DNA from: SXOA01 sp046153945
GTDB taxonomy: Bacteria; Planctomycetota; Planctomycetia; Pirellulales; Pirellulaceae
DNA length: 64,000 nucleotides
Direction of reading: 5' to 3'
Assembly: GCA_046153945.1 (NCBI GenBank)
Contig: JBJXFF010000136.1
Location: 1-64,000 of the forward strand
The notes under the pieces were generated by a model that saw nothing but the letters and a program-made list of their open reading frames with translations, ran no database searches and had not been told where the DNA came from. How positions within the stretch are numbered: the stretch's first letter is position 1; each line of letters starts with the position of its first letter. Of this stretch, positions 51,739 to 60,337 are shown piece after piece. A program made the position numbers and the translations under genes.

Positions 51739-52336
51739 CAACGACCCGTTTCGTTATCCCAAACGACCGCACGTTCGCCGGCACGGCCCCGCCGGTTACG
51801 ACGACATTGAGAGTTTTCGTCCGTGGCTACGCGACGAATTTCAATTTCGCTGCGTGTATTGCCTGGAACGGGAAGTGTGGACGAAATCGGTCGCAGCATT
51901 CGACATCGACCACCATGCCGCACTCGGCAGGCATCCTGGATTGCAATTCGACTACGACAATTTGTTCTATGTATGCCACGCTTGCAATTTGTCGAAGGGA
52001 TCGCAGGCCGTGCCTGACCCGCTTCAAGCAATGCTCTCCTCGGCAGTGATTGTGAAGAAGAACGGCGAATTGGAGGGCAAGACTCCACCCGCGAAAAAAC
52101 TGATCGCGTGCCTTAGGCTGAATCGAGCGGCGTACAAGGAAAGACGCCAACTCATCAGGGCCATCATCTTATTGGCAAGCAAGTTCGACTTGGGTCTGTT
52201 GGGCAAAATGCTCGGCTATCCCGCGAACTTGCCAGACTTATCGCAGCTTCGCCCACCGACAAATCGGCGTCCCGCCGGAATTCGAAAATCGTGCTTCGCC
52301 CGGCAAGCGGCGGGAAGACTGCCAGATACCTATTAG
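51728..52336 (+). CDS. HNH endonuclease family protein
   Basis: A 202-residue protein with a clear HNH zinc-finger nuclease: FRCVYCLEREVW (first CxxC), AAFDIDHHAALGRHPG (the catalytic His region), and LFYVCHACNLSKGSQ (second CxxC and the closing N). The rest is helical and basic. Such HNH proteins cut DNA; some are phage- or defence-related, others housekeeping. It overlaps the upstream gene by 11 bases and is convergent with the next gene (4-base overlap of stops). Confidence 0.82.
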   Translation: MPASNDPFRYPKRPHVRRHGPAGYDDIESFRPWLRDEFQFRCVYCLEREVWTKSVAAFDIDHHAALGRHPGLQFDYDNLFYVCHACNLSKGSQAVPDPLQAMLSSAVIVKKNGELEGKTPPAKKLIACLRLNRAAYKERRQLIRAIILLASKFDLGLLGKMLGYPANLPDLSQLRPPTNRRPAGIRKSCFARQAAGRLPDTY

Positions 52337-53619
52337 TTCCCCGCATTCACCTTCGGCATCGGCGGCGGTTGTTTCCAGGTCCAGCCGGAGTCGTACTTCA
52401 CGTTGAGGTACGGCGTTTCGACCACGCGGCCACCTTCCTTGCGGCTGATGTGGATGGCGTCGAGGATGCCGCTGGAGAGGAGGGTTCGCTCGACGGGCCA
52501 GGCGGGTTTGCCGGTGTGGATCATCTGCTCGGCCCCTTTGAGCAAGTGGGTGAAGTGGGCGAAGGGGCGGTCCTCCTGGAGTAGGAACAGAGTCGAGTCT
52601 GCCGAGCCGTCCGCGTATTTCCAGGCCCCGGAGAAGTCGCCGTAGCCGCCGTCCATCGTGAAGACGCTGGCCCGCAGGCCGTCCGCATATTCAATCTGCA
52701 TCAGGCTCGGCTGCTTGATCTCTTCGCGGAAGGTCTTGCCGGCGGGGACGGGATGGTTCTTGAAGCGGGAGACGGCGGCATCGAGCAGCTTGAGGTCAAA
52801 TTCTCCCCGCTCGCCCGCTTTCCAAACGGCGTCCCCTTCCAGGAAGCGGACTTGCTTGATGCCGGTTTCGCCACCTTTCCGCTGCTCGGCGAGGGCCTGA
52901 AGCCCCTCCAGCGCGTGAAAGCCGTAGGCGTCGAGCGTGTGGTAGGAGGTGACGACGATTTCCTTGAGGGGCTGGTCGCGCTTGATGTCGGTGGCGGGCT
53001 CCCGCCAGGCGGACGGCAGCGATGAGCCGGCCATGAACGGGATTTTGAGCCGCTGGGTCTGGCCGTAAATCCATTCGCAGTCCTTCCAGTTGTCGGCGAC
53101 GTGCTTGTCGCTGAAGACGGGGACGACGCGGCCGCTCTTCTCGAAGACCTTGACCACCTCTTCCCAGAACCGCCGCTTGGGAAACTGCGTCTGCCCCGTG
53201 GGACTCATCGGATAGTTGCCGTGCTCGGCCACGATGATGACACCGTCCACCGCCAGCTTGTCGTCGCCGTTCGTCAATGCGCCGGCGATCGAGTCGTAAA
53301 TCTTAAAGCCATGCTTTTCCGCCAGCTTGCGGCTCTTGTCGCTTTCGGGGAACTGGTCAATGTAAGCCGAGACGAGCTTGAGCTTCGGAAACTCCCCCTG
53401 GCCATCGAGCGTGAACCCTTCCACCAAACGCCCGGCGATGACATCGGCGTGGGTATTCGTCCGCCACTCCGTGGTGATGACGGCGACGGTGGGGATTTTC
53501 GCCGGCTCCCCGGCTGAGGCAAATGCCGGAAGAAGGAAGAGAACAAGCCACGGATGGAACACGGAAGAACACGGATAAGAAAAGGGACCGCCTCTGCTCT
53601 TCATTTTTCTGTCTCCCAT
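52333..53619 (-). CDS. Secreted planctomycete protein of unknown function
   Basis: A protein of about 428 residues with a signal peptide (FHPWLVLFLLPAFASAG). The body has alternating strands and helices: IPTVAVITTEWRTNTHADVIAGRLVEG, then VDGVIIVAEHGNYPMSPTGQ and VVPVFSDKHVADNWKDC. This looks like a dehydrogenase-like or nucleotide-binding fold, but I cannot place it. The n-region of the signal peptide is encoded by a dispersed repeat (53544-53580). The ATG at 53619 and the one at 53604 are both possible starts. Confidence 0.7.
   Translation of the reverse strand: MGDRKMKSRGGPFSYPCSSVFHPWLVLFLLPAFASAGEPAKIPTVAVITTEWRTNTHADVIAGRLVEGFTLDGQGEFPKLKLVSAYIDQFPESDKSRKLAEKHGFKIYDSIAGALTNGDDKLAVDGVIIVAEHGNYPMSPTGQTQFPKRRFWEEVVKVFEKSGRVVPVFSDKHVADNWKDCEWIYGQTQRLKIPFMAGSSLPSAWREPATDIKRDQPLKEIVVTSYHTLDAYGFHALEGLQALAEQRKGGETGIKQVRFLEGDAVWKAGERGEFDLKLLDAAVSRFKNHPVPAGKTFREEIKQPSLMQIEYADGLRASVFTMDGGYGDFSGAWKYADGSADSTLFLLQEDRPFAHFTHLLKGAEQMIHTGKPAWPVERTLLSSGILDAIHISRKEGGRVVETPYLNVKYDSGWTWKQPPPMPKVNAGN
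53544..53580. repeat. CACGGA-type dispersed repeat inside a signal-peptide region
   Basis: CCACGGATGGAACACGGAAG followed by AACACGGATAAG: about 10-base periodicity of ACACGGA. Similar text occurs at 3140-3170. I recall such CACGGA/CACGAAG repeats as widely dispersed in environmental bacterial genomes. It encodes residues in and just before the hydrophobic core of the minus-strand signal peptide. Confidence 0.65.
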
Positions 53620-53672
53620 TTTTTTGTCCAAAACAAAAGGGCAATTGGAGTCGTGACCGTAATGATTGTACG

Positions 53673-54671
53673 ATGAATGCGCCGGCTTCGCCTGCATCCA
53701 ACCCGTCTGGTGTCTTCATGACTCTCGTCAGCCGTTTCAAACTCTCTCGCACGCTCCGCTGGATTCTGGCCATCGGCGGCATCGTTGTCCTCGCGGCGAT
53801 GCTGTTCATCAATTACCGCTTCTACTTGCCAGTCGGAACTGGCCCCGCGGGTCCCCCCGTTGCCGCGGAGCCATTTGAGAAGCCGTGGTCCGAGCGAAAG
53901 GTCGTGCTGGTAGGCATCGGCGACAGTGTGACCGCCGGCTTTGGGGCGTCGAAGGGGAAGAGCTATGTGGAGCGACTGGCGGACAATCCGCCGGATGAAT
54001 TCGCCGACATGCAAGGCCGCTCGCTTCGCCGGGTGTTGCCGAATCTACAGGTCAAGAACATCGCCGTATCCGGAAGCAACTCCCTGCAACATGTAGGCTA
54101 TGTCGAAAACAACCTCGAAACTCAGCCGGAGGATGTTTTTGGTATCGTGGTGATGACCTGCGGCGGCAACGACCTCATCCATTGGTACGGCCGCCAGCCG
54201 CCGCGAGAGGGAGCGATGTTCGGCGCGACGCTCCAGCAGGCCCAGCCCTGGATTGCCAACTACAAAACGCGGCTGGGTGGGTTGCTGACGGACATGGAGA
54301 AGAAATTCCCCGGCGGTTGCCTGATCTTTCTGGCGGATATTTATGATCCGTCCGACGGCGTCGGCGATCCGGAGACGACCTGGGCACTTCCCCCGTGGCC
54401 CGATGCACTCTCCATCCTCGCCGCCTACAACCAAACCTTTCGCGACGTCGCCGCAACGCACCCCAACGTTCGCGTCGTTCCCATGCATGACACTTTCCTC
54501 GGCCACGGCATCCATTGCCGCCAATGGTGGCGGCAGAACTATTGCAGCAGCGACCCCACTTATTGGTACGGCGATATTTTGGAGGATCCCAACGACCGGG
54601 GCTATGATGCGCTTCGGCGAGTGTTTCTGAATGAGATTGTCAAGGAAGAGAAGCGGCTGAGGGCAGAATGA
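53673..54671 (+). CDS. Membrane-anchored SGNH/GDSL hydrolase
   Basis: A 332-residue protein with one transmembrane helix (LRWILAIGGIVVLAAMLFINYRF at about 25-47) and a periplasmic SGNH hydrolase: block I VVLVGIGDSVTAGFGAS with the catalytic Ser, block III VVMTCGGNDLI, and VPMHDTFLGHGIHC near the C-terminus for the Asp/His pair. It hydrolyses an ester; substrate unknown. It is divergent from the unknown secreted gene and followed 70 bases later by a DUF1501 gene. The start at 53673 gives a short cytoplasmic tail; 53718 is an alternative. Confidence 0.85.
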   Translation: MNAPASPASNPSGVFMTLVSRFKLSRTLRWILAIGGIVVLAAMLFINYRFYLPVGTGPAGPPVAAEPFEKPWSERKVVLVGIGDSVTAGFGASKGKSYVERLADNPPDEFADMQGRSLRRVLPNLQVKNIAVSGSNSLQHVGYVENNLETQPEDVFGIVVMTCGGNDLIHWYGRQPPREGAMFGATLQQAQPWIANYKTRLGGLLTDMEKKFPGGCLIFLADIYDPSDGVGDPETTWALPPWPDALSILAAYNQTFRDVAATHPNVRVVPMHDTFLGHGIHCRQWWRQNYCSSDPTYWYGDILEDPNDRGYDALRRVFLNEIVKEEKRLRAE

Positions 54672-54690
54672 GCGGTGAGTTCCGAAGAGG

Positions 54691-54735
54691 AGTAGGATTA
54701 AGAGTAGGATTAGGATTAAGATTAAGATTAAGATT
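54691..54735 (+). repeat. GGATTA/AGATTA hexamer-like tract before a start codon
   Basis: AGGATTAAGAGTAGGATTAG followed by repeated GATTAA units, ending 6 bases before the ATG of the DUF1501 gene. No Shine-Dalgarno lies between the tract and the start. Confidence 0.7.
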
Positions 54736-54741
54736 GTGACT

Positions 54742-56133
54742 ATGAATCCACTCCCTTCCGCTACCCCGCAATCCACCCTCAGTCGCCGCCGGCTGCTGGA
54801 ACTGGGCGGCGTGGCGATGACCGGGTTGGCACTGCCCCAACTGCTTCAATCCAAGGCTACAGCAGCCCCCTACGGCCAAACTTCCGGCAAGGCCAAGTCC
54901 TGCATCTTCATTGTCCAGTACGGCGGCGGGCCGCATCACGACACGTTTGACCCCAAGCCCGATGCCCCTCGCGAAATCCGCGGCTATTACCAGCCGATCC
55001 CAACGAACGTCCCCGGCATTCAGATTAGCGAGAAGCTGCCGAAGCTCGCGGCGATGGCGGACAAGTACTGCCTGGTTCGGAGCATGACGCACGGCAACGG
55101 CGGCCACTTTGATGGCATGCACACTTGCCTCGCGGGCAATTCGACCAATAGCACCACCGACGACACGCCGTACTTCGGCTCCATGCTCTCGCGGCTCCGG
55201 CCGTCGGTCAAAAACATCCCGTCCTACGTCTGGGTGCAGAATCTGGCGGGAGATGTCGGCTTGAGGTACGAAACGGGGGGCTCGCTCGGCTCCGTCTATT
55301 CGCCCCTCCGGGTCGGCAAGGATTTGGAAAATCCGTCGCAAAAGGATTTCCAGTTCAAGGGTTTTGACCCCGCTCCCGGCCTCACCACCGACCGGCTCTA
55401 CGAGCGCAGCCGCCTGCTGCAACAAGTAGATCAAAGCCGCCCAGCGCCAAGATCACCCGCGTCGAGCCTCCGCGATTTTCAATCAAAGGCCCTGGAACTC
55501 GTCACCGGCCCCGAAGCCCGCCAGGCCTTCGACCTTTCGAAGGAGCCCGAGAAAGTCCGCCAGCGTTACGGCTGGCATCCGCTCGGCCAGAACCTGCTGA
55601 TGGCCCGCCGCCTGATCGAAGCCGGCGCGAGGATGGTCAACGTCACCGCCTGGACCGGCTGCCCGGAGGGGGAAGCCTTCCGCAACGTGCAAACCTGGGA
55701 CATGCACGCCGTCCTCTACAGCGGCAACGACAGTATCTACGGCAACTCCGCCTACGGCCTCAACTTCGCCCTGCCGCGGGTGGACGAAGCGGTCAGCACG
55801 CTGCTGGCCGACCTCTCCGAGCGGGGGCTCCTCGAAGAAACGCTCGTCATCATGGTCGGCGAGTTCGGCCGCACTCCGCGGTTCGAAAACGTCGACAAAG
55901 GCCGCGGCCACTGGCCCAACGCCTATACGGCCCTCCTCGCCGGCGGCGGCATCCGCGGCGGCTCGGTCTACGGCTCCTCCGACAAGGAAGGAGCCTTCGT
56001 CAAGGACAAGCCGGTCTCCCCTGAAAACTTCGGCGCCACCATCTACCACGCCCTCGGAGCACCGACGCGGATGCCCGACGACTTGGCGAAGCGCGTGAGC
56101 AAGGGTGAGCCGATTATGGAATTGTTCGGGTAA
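54742..56133 (+). CDS. DUF1501 protein, TAT-exported
   Basis: A 463-residue member of DUF1501. Leader SRRRLLELGGVAMTGLALPQ is twin-arginine. Conserved parts: IFIVQYGGGPHHDTFDPKPDAP, LPKLAAMADKYCLVRSMTHGNGGH, LVIMVGEFGRTPRFEN and GRGHWPNAYTALLAGGGIRGG. It is a paralogue of 46713-48125, more distant in the middle. The start is directly behind a hexamer tract. A GTG at 54736 is possible. The REP-flanked transposase follows. Confidence 0.92.
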   Translation: MNPLPSATPQSTLSRRRLLELGGVAMTGLALPQLLQSKATAAPYGQTSGKAKSCIFIVQYGGGPHHDTFDPKPDAPREIRGYYQPIPTNVPGIQISEKLPKLAAMADKYCLVRSMTHGNGGHFDGMHTCLAGNSTNSTTDDTPYFGSMLSRLRPSVKNIPSYVWVQNLAGDVGLRYETGGSLGSVYSPLRVGKDLENPSQKDFQFKGFDPAPGLTTDRLYERSRLLQQVDQSRPAPRSPASSLRDFQSKALELVTGPEARQAFDLSKEPEKVRQRYGWHPLGQNLLMARRLIEAGARMVNVTAWTGCPEGEAFRNVQTWDMHAVLYSGNDSIYGNSAYGLNFALPRVDEAVSTLLADLSERGLLEETLVIMVGEFGRTPRFENVDKGRGHWPNAYTALLAGGGIRGGSVYGSSDKEGAFVKDKPVSPENFGATIYHALGAPTRMPDDLAKRVSKGEPIMELFG

Positions 56134-56221
56134 GTGGGCCGTTTCTCCGAAACAGGCTCATTCTTAGCCTTTGGTTCAGGAAGCAGAAGAATGGGCCGGT
56201 CATGGAATGACGGCCCACTAT
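56134..56221. repeat. REP unit upstream of the RAYT gene
   Basis: Two hairpins with a bulged base: GGGCCGTTTC-TCC-GAAACAGGCTC (56136-56159) and GGGCCGGTCA-TGGAA-TGACGGCCC (56193-56216), joined by a 33-base linker ending in GGAAGCAGAAGAAT. The same pair, in the same order, lies downstream of the transposase at 56964-57057. Confidence 0.85.
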
Positions 56222-56271
56222 CGCTCGATGCCTACTTGCAACGGGCACATGGGAATTGCAAGAATCCCAGA

Positions 56272-56925
56272 ATGACATTCCAGTTCTTTGATCCCGAGGC
56301 GGATGTCTATATCACAGCGCGGAAGCTGCCTCACTGGGAGCAAGCGGGGGGAACCTATTTCATCACCTTTCGCGCGAAGGATTCACTGCCGCGGCCAGTG
56401 ATGATTCGTCTCACTTGGGAACGGAATGAATGGCTGCGAGCGCGAGGGATTCACGTCGAAGACCCCGAATGGCGGGTACAGATTCGGAAGCTCAGCCGGG
56501 CGGACCAGCGGACGTATTACGAGATGTTCACGGGACGCTGGATGGACCTGCTCGATGACTGTCATGGGGAATGCCTGCTGCGGCAGAGCCGGTTCTCGGC
56601 ACTTGTGGCGGAGAGCCTGCTGTTCTTTGACGGCGACCGGTACGTGATGGGAGATTTTGTGGTTATGCCGAACCACGTCCACCTGCTCGTGCAGTTTCCA
56701 GCGGTCGGTCCTTTGCGCAAGCAGTGCCGCAGTTGGAAGCGGTTCACCGCGACGCAGATCAACAAGGTGCTGGGACGGAACGGTGAATTCTGGCAGGAAG
56801 AAAGCTTTGACCACCTGGTGCGGAGCGCGGAACAGTACGAGTGGCTGAGGAAGTACCTTGCCGACAATCCGGTGAAAGCTGGGTTGCGGGAAGGCGAGTA
56901 TTTTTACTATCGCTCGCCGCATTAA
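56272..56925 (+). CDS. REP-associated tyrosine transposase (RAYT)
   Basis: A 217-residue Y1/HUH-family transposase of the RAYT type. Motifs: FDPEADVYITARKLPHWEQAGGTYFITFR at the start, the HUH motif in MPNHVHLLVQ (HVH at 135-137), and the C-terminal WQEESFDHLVRSAEQYEWL with DNPVKAGL. The full-length frame extends to 56134 through the REP, but homology begins at 56272. It is bracketed by REP hairpins on both sides, the typical arrangement of a RAYT with its cognate repeats. The catalytic Tyr was not assigned by reading. Confidence 0.87.
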   Translation: MTFQFFDPEADVYITARKLPHWEQAGGTYFITFRAKDSLPRPVMIRLTWERNEWLRARGIHVEDPEWRVQIRKLSRADQRTYYEMFTGRWMDLLDDCHGECLLRQSRFSALVAESLLFFDGDRYVMGDFVVMPNHVHLLVQFPAVGPLRKQCRSWKRFTATQINKVLGRNGEFWQEESFDHLVRSAEQYEWLRKYLADNPVKAGLREGEYFYYRSPH

Positions 56926-56936
56926 GCATACAGAAT

Positions 56937-57057
56937 GGTCCTGTTACGGAGTAACGGCCCACAGTGGGGCGTTTCTCCGAAACAGGCCCGTTCTGGGTTT
57001 GTGTTCGAGATCAGGAAGCAGAAGAATGGGCCGGTCATGGAATGACGGCCCACTATG
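56937..57057. repeat. REP cluster downstream of the RAYT gene
   Basis: Three bulged hairpins: GGTCCTGTTAC-GGA-GTAACGGCCC (56937-56960), GGGGCGTTTC-TCC-GAAACAGGCCC (56966-56989) and GGGCCGGTCA-TGGAA-TGACGGCCC (57029-57052). The last two form a direct repeat, about 90 bases long, of the upstream unit 56134-56221. Confidence 0.85.
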
Positions 57058-57066
57058 CGCGGGCAG

Positions 57067-58584
57067 TTACACACCCGTGGGACAGGAACCCACTGTGCTT
57101 TGGTCTAGGACCACGATGCCGGACGGGAAGTTGGCAGCTTTCTTCGCCCCCCCTGCTTTCGCCGGCAACGCCCGCCGGTATCCAAAAAACCCGCGGCTCT
57201 TGATGACGTCGGCGACTTCGGCGGGAACGTGGTTGCTCCAGGCGGGGTTGCCGGATTTGATCTGCTCGATGACGTCACGAGAGAAGATGGAGAGATAGGC
57301 GGGGTTGTAGTTATCGAGCTGTTCGATGCACCCTTTTTCGACGAGGTATTCGAACAGCTTTCGCAGCTCGGGGGCGACTTGCAGGTTTTGGACCGTGGTT
57401 AGCTCGCCGGTTTTGCGGTCGAGGAGCGGGTAGATGTAGAGCTTTAGGTCGTTTTTGAAGAGCCGGCCGAACGATTCCAGGATGCCGCCGTCGAGCTGGC
57501 CGTAGTATTTTTCGTCAAAGAGCTCGCAGAGGCTGGCGGCCCCCATCGTGATGCCGATCTTCTTTTTCGTGTAGCGGGCCAGGTACGCCGCCAGCCGGTA
57601 GTACTCGAAATAGTCGGAGATGAGGACCGTTTTGCCGCAGGCGGCGAGGACGTCGGCTCGGGCCAGAAAGTCGCGGAGGTCGATCTCGCCGTTCGCCCGC
57701 CCGCCGGCGGCCTGCAGATTCCGCATCGTGATTTCCATCAGGTCCACGACCGGCTCTGACTCGATGCCCGGTTCGCGGACGAATTTCTCGTGGGCACAGC
57801 GAAGCATGTCGACGTTGACGTGCGTGACCGGGCGGAAGCTGCCGCGCTCGACCAGGATCGGCTTTTTGTAGAGCACTTCGGAGGGTTGCAGCACTTCCCC
57901 CTTGGCCGAAAACATCGCCGCGCTCGACAGGCCGAGTTGCACCAAGCGGAGGCTCATCACCCGGTTATCGACGTGGCGGAAAGCGATGCCGGAGAACTCG
58001 ATCATGTCGATTTCGATCCGCCGCGTGGTCAGGCTATCCAGCAGCGACTCGACGAGCTGGTCGGGCTCGTGGTTGAGGAAGAACGCTCCGTAGAGCAGGT
58101 TCACGCCGACGATCCCCAGGGCTTCTTGCTGCAGGGCGTTTTCCGTGTCGAGCATCCGGACGTGCAGGATGATCTGGCTGTCCTGGTCGCGGGGATGGGC
58201 CTGAAACCGGACCCCCATCCAGCCGTGGCACTCGTTCGTCCCCTTGAAGTTGCGAGCCGAGACCGTGTCGGCGAACGCAAAGAAGGCGGTCGTGTCCCCG
58301 CGGCTTTCGCGGAGGCGGCTGAGGTTCAGGGCGTGCTCGTGGTCGAGCATCGCCTCCAGCCGCGGGCGGCAGACATAGCGGTCGCACTGGCCATAGATGG
58401 CGTCGCTGACCGCCATGTCATAGGCGGACATGCTCTTGGCAATCGTCCCCGCGGCTCCGCCGACGCGAAAGAACCACCGCACCACCTCCTGCCCCGCGCC
58501 GATCTCCGCGAACGTGCCATAGCGGCGCTCGTCGAGATTGATGGTGAGAGCCTTGCGATCGGTGTTGGGACGTTCGTGGGGCAT
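57067..58584 (-). CDS. Widely conserved protein of unknown function
   Basis: A 505-residue soluble protein. Signature stretches: RRYGTFAEIGAGQEVVRWFF near the start, GTIAKSMSAYDMAVSDAIYG, TFFAFADTVSARNFKGTNECHGWMG-like text, RIEIDMIEFSGIAF and SEVLYKKPILVERGSFRPVTHVN. I recall homologues in many phyla, variously labelled as TonB-dependent receptor or nicotinamide-related enzyme, labels that do not fit its sequence (no signal, no barrel). The start at 58584 (ATG) was preferred to the GTG at 58596. Its 3' end lies 10 bases from the REP cluster. Function unknown. Confidence 0.8.
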   Translation of the reverse strand: MPHERPNTDRKALTINLDERRYGTFAEIGAGQEVVRWFFRVGGAAGTIAKSMSAYDMAVSDAIYGQCDRYVCRPRLEAMLDHEHALNLSRLRESRGDTTAFFAFADTVSARNFKGTNECHGWMGVRFQAHPRDQDSQIILHVRMLDTENALQQEALGIVGVNLLYGAFFLNHEPDQLVESLLDSLTTRRIEIDMIEFSGIAFRHVDNRVMSLRLVQLGLSSAAMFSAKGEVLQPSEVLYKKPILVERGSFRPVTHVNVDMLRCAHEKFVREPGIESEPVVDLMEITMRNLQAAGGRANGEIDLRDFLARADVLAACGKTVLISDYFEYYRLAAYLARYTKKKIGITMGAASLCELFDEKYYGQLDGGILESFGRLFKNDLKLYIYPLLDRKTGELTTVQNLQVAPELRKLFEYLVEKGCIEQLDNYNPAYLSIFSRDVIEQIKSGNPAWSNHVPAEVADVIKSRGFFGYRRALPAKAGGAKKAANFPSGIVVLDQSTVGSCPTGV

Positions 58585-58765
58585 GGGGGAGATCACAGCG
58601 GCGCGAGGAGAATGATCCTACTCTCGCTCGTATCGGCGGGGTCAACGAAGAAAACCAACAAACCTTGCGGACTGCGTCAAGGTTAACGATCCCGGCCCGC
58701 TATAGGCGTTAGAGCTGCTAAAATCACAGCAGCCAAAGACCCGAAGGCGCTGCGATACGACGTTA

Positions 58766-59203
58766 ATGCCCTCCGATTCCGAATTACAGGGACTCCTCTC
58801 TGCCCAGCCACTGCGACAAATGCAGCGACTCGCAGAGTTTCTCGGCTGGAACGGGCTGCGGTTGGAATATGGTCGGATTCCGAAAGACGAGCGAACGAAA
58901 GCAGAATTGCGGGGTCAAATTTTCATTTACTACATGACGACGGATGAGAAGTTCAACCTGCAAATCAACACGAACCCTCACGGCCAGACTCGCCAGCATC
59001 AGGCCACGGTCAAGGCGGAACGCTACGGAATCATCCACACCGAATGGCAGCACTTCGAACTGCCCGATGACGAAGCGAGCCTGGTCCGGCTTGCGGAGAC
59101 GCTCAAGCCGCTGCTAAAGCGAAGCAACTTCAAGGACCGAGACTGGCGCAAGGAATTTGCCGCCCAGAATCCACACCTTGTTCATTCTAAGCGACGCCGT
59201 TAA
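58766..59203 (+). CDS. Protein of unknown function
   Basis: A 145-residue protein: MPSDSELQGLLSAQPLRQMQRLAEFLGWNGLRLEYGRIPKDERTK, with a middle strand QIFIYYMTTDEKFNLQINTN and a basic end SNFKDRDWRKEFAAQNPH. I do not recognise it. It lies between divergent gene 57067 and convergent amidohydrolase. A small hairpin GCTGCT-N8-AGCAGC (about 58710) is upstream, with TAAAAT in its loop. Confidence 0.55.
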   Translation: MPSDSELQGLLSAQPLRQMQRLAEFLGWNGLRLEYGRIPKDERTKAELRGQIFIYYMTTDEKFNLQINTNPHGQTRQHQATVKAERYGIIHTEWQHFELPDDEASLVRLAETLKPLLKRSNFKDRDWRKEFAAQNPHLVHSKRRR

Positions 59204-59283
59204 GCAACTTTTACCAAACATTATTACGACTGCGTATTTGGCATTTCTGGCACTAGGCCGAAACTGGTCCGTCTCCAAGCGGC

Positions 59284-60246
59284 TCACCCCTCCTTTGGGA
59301 ATTTCCAAATCCCAAGCGCGTTCTTCCCCAGCATCAGCTCCCGGTCCGCGGCGGAATAGAAGTCGCAGAACTTGTCCACGAATTCGAGTTCTTTATCCAT
59401 CGGCAGCTCCCAGCGCGGGCGCGGATAGCCGGTCCCCCAGACGAGTTGCTTGCCGCCGAATTCTTCGTAGATGGCCTTATAGAACGGCCAGGTGTCCTCG
59501 TAGGGATACTTTTTGAGTTCCGACATCTCGTACGGCTCGGAGTTGCTGATCCAGACCTGCGGAAACTTCTTCAGGCGGAACATCTTGCGAAACTCGGGCC
59601 AGCAATCGGGCGACTTGAGATCGGGCTTGCCCGCATGATCGACGACAATCTTCACGCCGGGGAAGCGCCCCGCCATTTCCTCGAGCATCGGCATTTGATG
59701 CGGCGCGATGTAGTAGTTGAACACGGCCCCGAGCTTCTCCGCTTCCTGCCAGAGGGGGTAATGTTCCTTCGAATTGAGCCAGGTTGACTTGGGATGATAG
59801 ATCGGGCTGAACCGCATCCCTTGAAAGCCGCGTTCCTTGACCCAGTAGCGGAGGTTGTCGACCATCTTGGGGTCCTCCGGATTGAGCAGCCCGTGAGCGA
59901 CATAGAGTTTGGGATATTTTTTCAGCGAGTGGGCGATATACGAATTGTCCCAGCCAAAATACCTCGGGTTGATCAGCACGGCATACTTGAGACCGAACTC
60001 TCCCATCTGCTCGGCTGCGTTCTCAATCGGCGCGGCCACATCCACCTTAAGATTTTTGCCGCTCTCCGGATGATTGAAGGGGAACTTGGGATCGAGCGTC
60101 CAAACCTCTAAGTGGGTGTCAATAATCAGCCGCTTTCCCGCGGGTGCCGCGATGGCCGTTCCAGCATCGGCGATGGCGGTTGTTGCGCAAGCGCCGAGCG
60201 CCCCCGCTAGCAGTTTCCGACGACTGAATTCGATTTGTCGGTTCAT
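59284..60246 (-). CDS. TAT-exported amidohydrolase-2 family protein
   Basis: A 320-residue metal-dependent TIM-barrel hydrolase. Leader FSRRKLLAGALGACATTAIADAGTAIA is twin-arginine. The barrel begins LIIDTHLEVWTLDP (the usual HxH appears here only as a single T-H-L-E) and includes VVDHAGKPDLKSP and VWGTGYPRPRWE. The variant DTHLEVW differs from the DxHxH of active enzymes, so its metal site may be altered. AGGAG precedes the ATG by 8 bases. Substrate unknown. Confidence 0.8.
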   Translation of the reverse strand: MNRQIEFSRRKLLAGALGACATTAIADAGTAIAAPAGKRLIIDTHLEVWTLDPKFPFNHPESGKNLKVDVAAPIENAAEQMGEFGLKYAVLINPRYFGWDNSYIAHSLKKYPKLYVAHGLLNPEDPKMVDNLRYWVKERGFQGMRFSPIYHPKSTWLNSKEHYPLWQEAEKLGAVFNYYIAPHQMPMLEEMAGRFPGVKIVVDHAGKPDLKSPDCWPEFRKMFRLKKFPQVWISNSEPYEMSELKKYPYEDTWPFYKAIYEEFGGKQLVWGTGYPRPRWELPMDKELEFVDKFCDFYSAADRELMLGKNALGIWKFPKEG

Positions 60247-60331
60247 TTTGAGACTCCTGTTCGACGGAGATAATTTTAACGAATGGCCCGGAAGTCCCGG
60301 GGCCTTCGGCGGCTCAGAAGTTCTCCCATGT

Positions 60332-60337
60332 TATAAT
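60332..60337 (+). promoter_or_regulatory. Putative -10 box of the tagaturonate-reductase-like gene
   Basis: TATAAT about 84 bases upstream of the ATG at 60421, in the divergent gap with the amidohydrolase. No clear -35 at the usual spacing. Confidence 0.35.
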
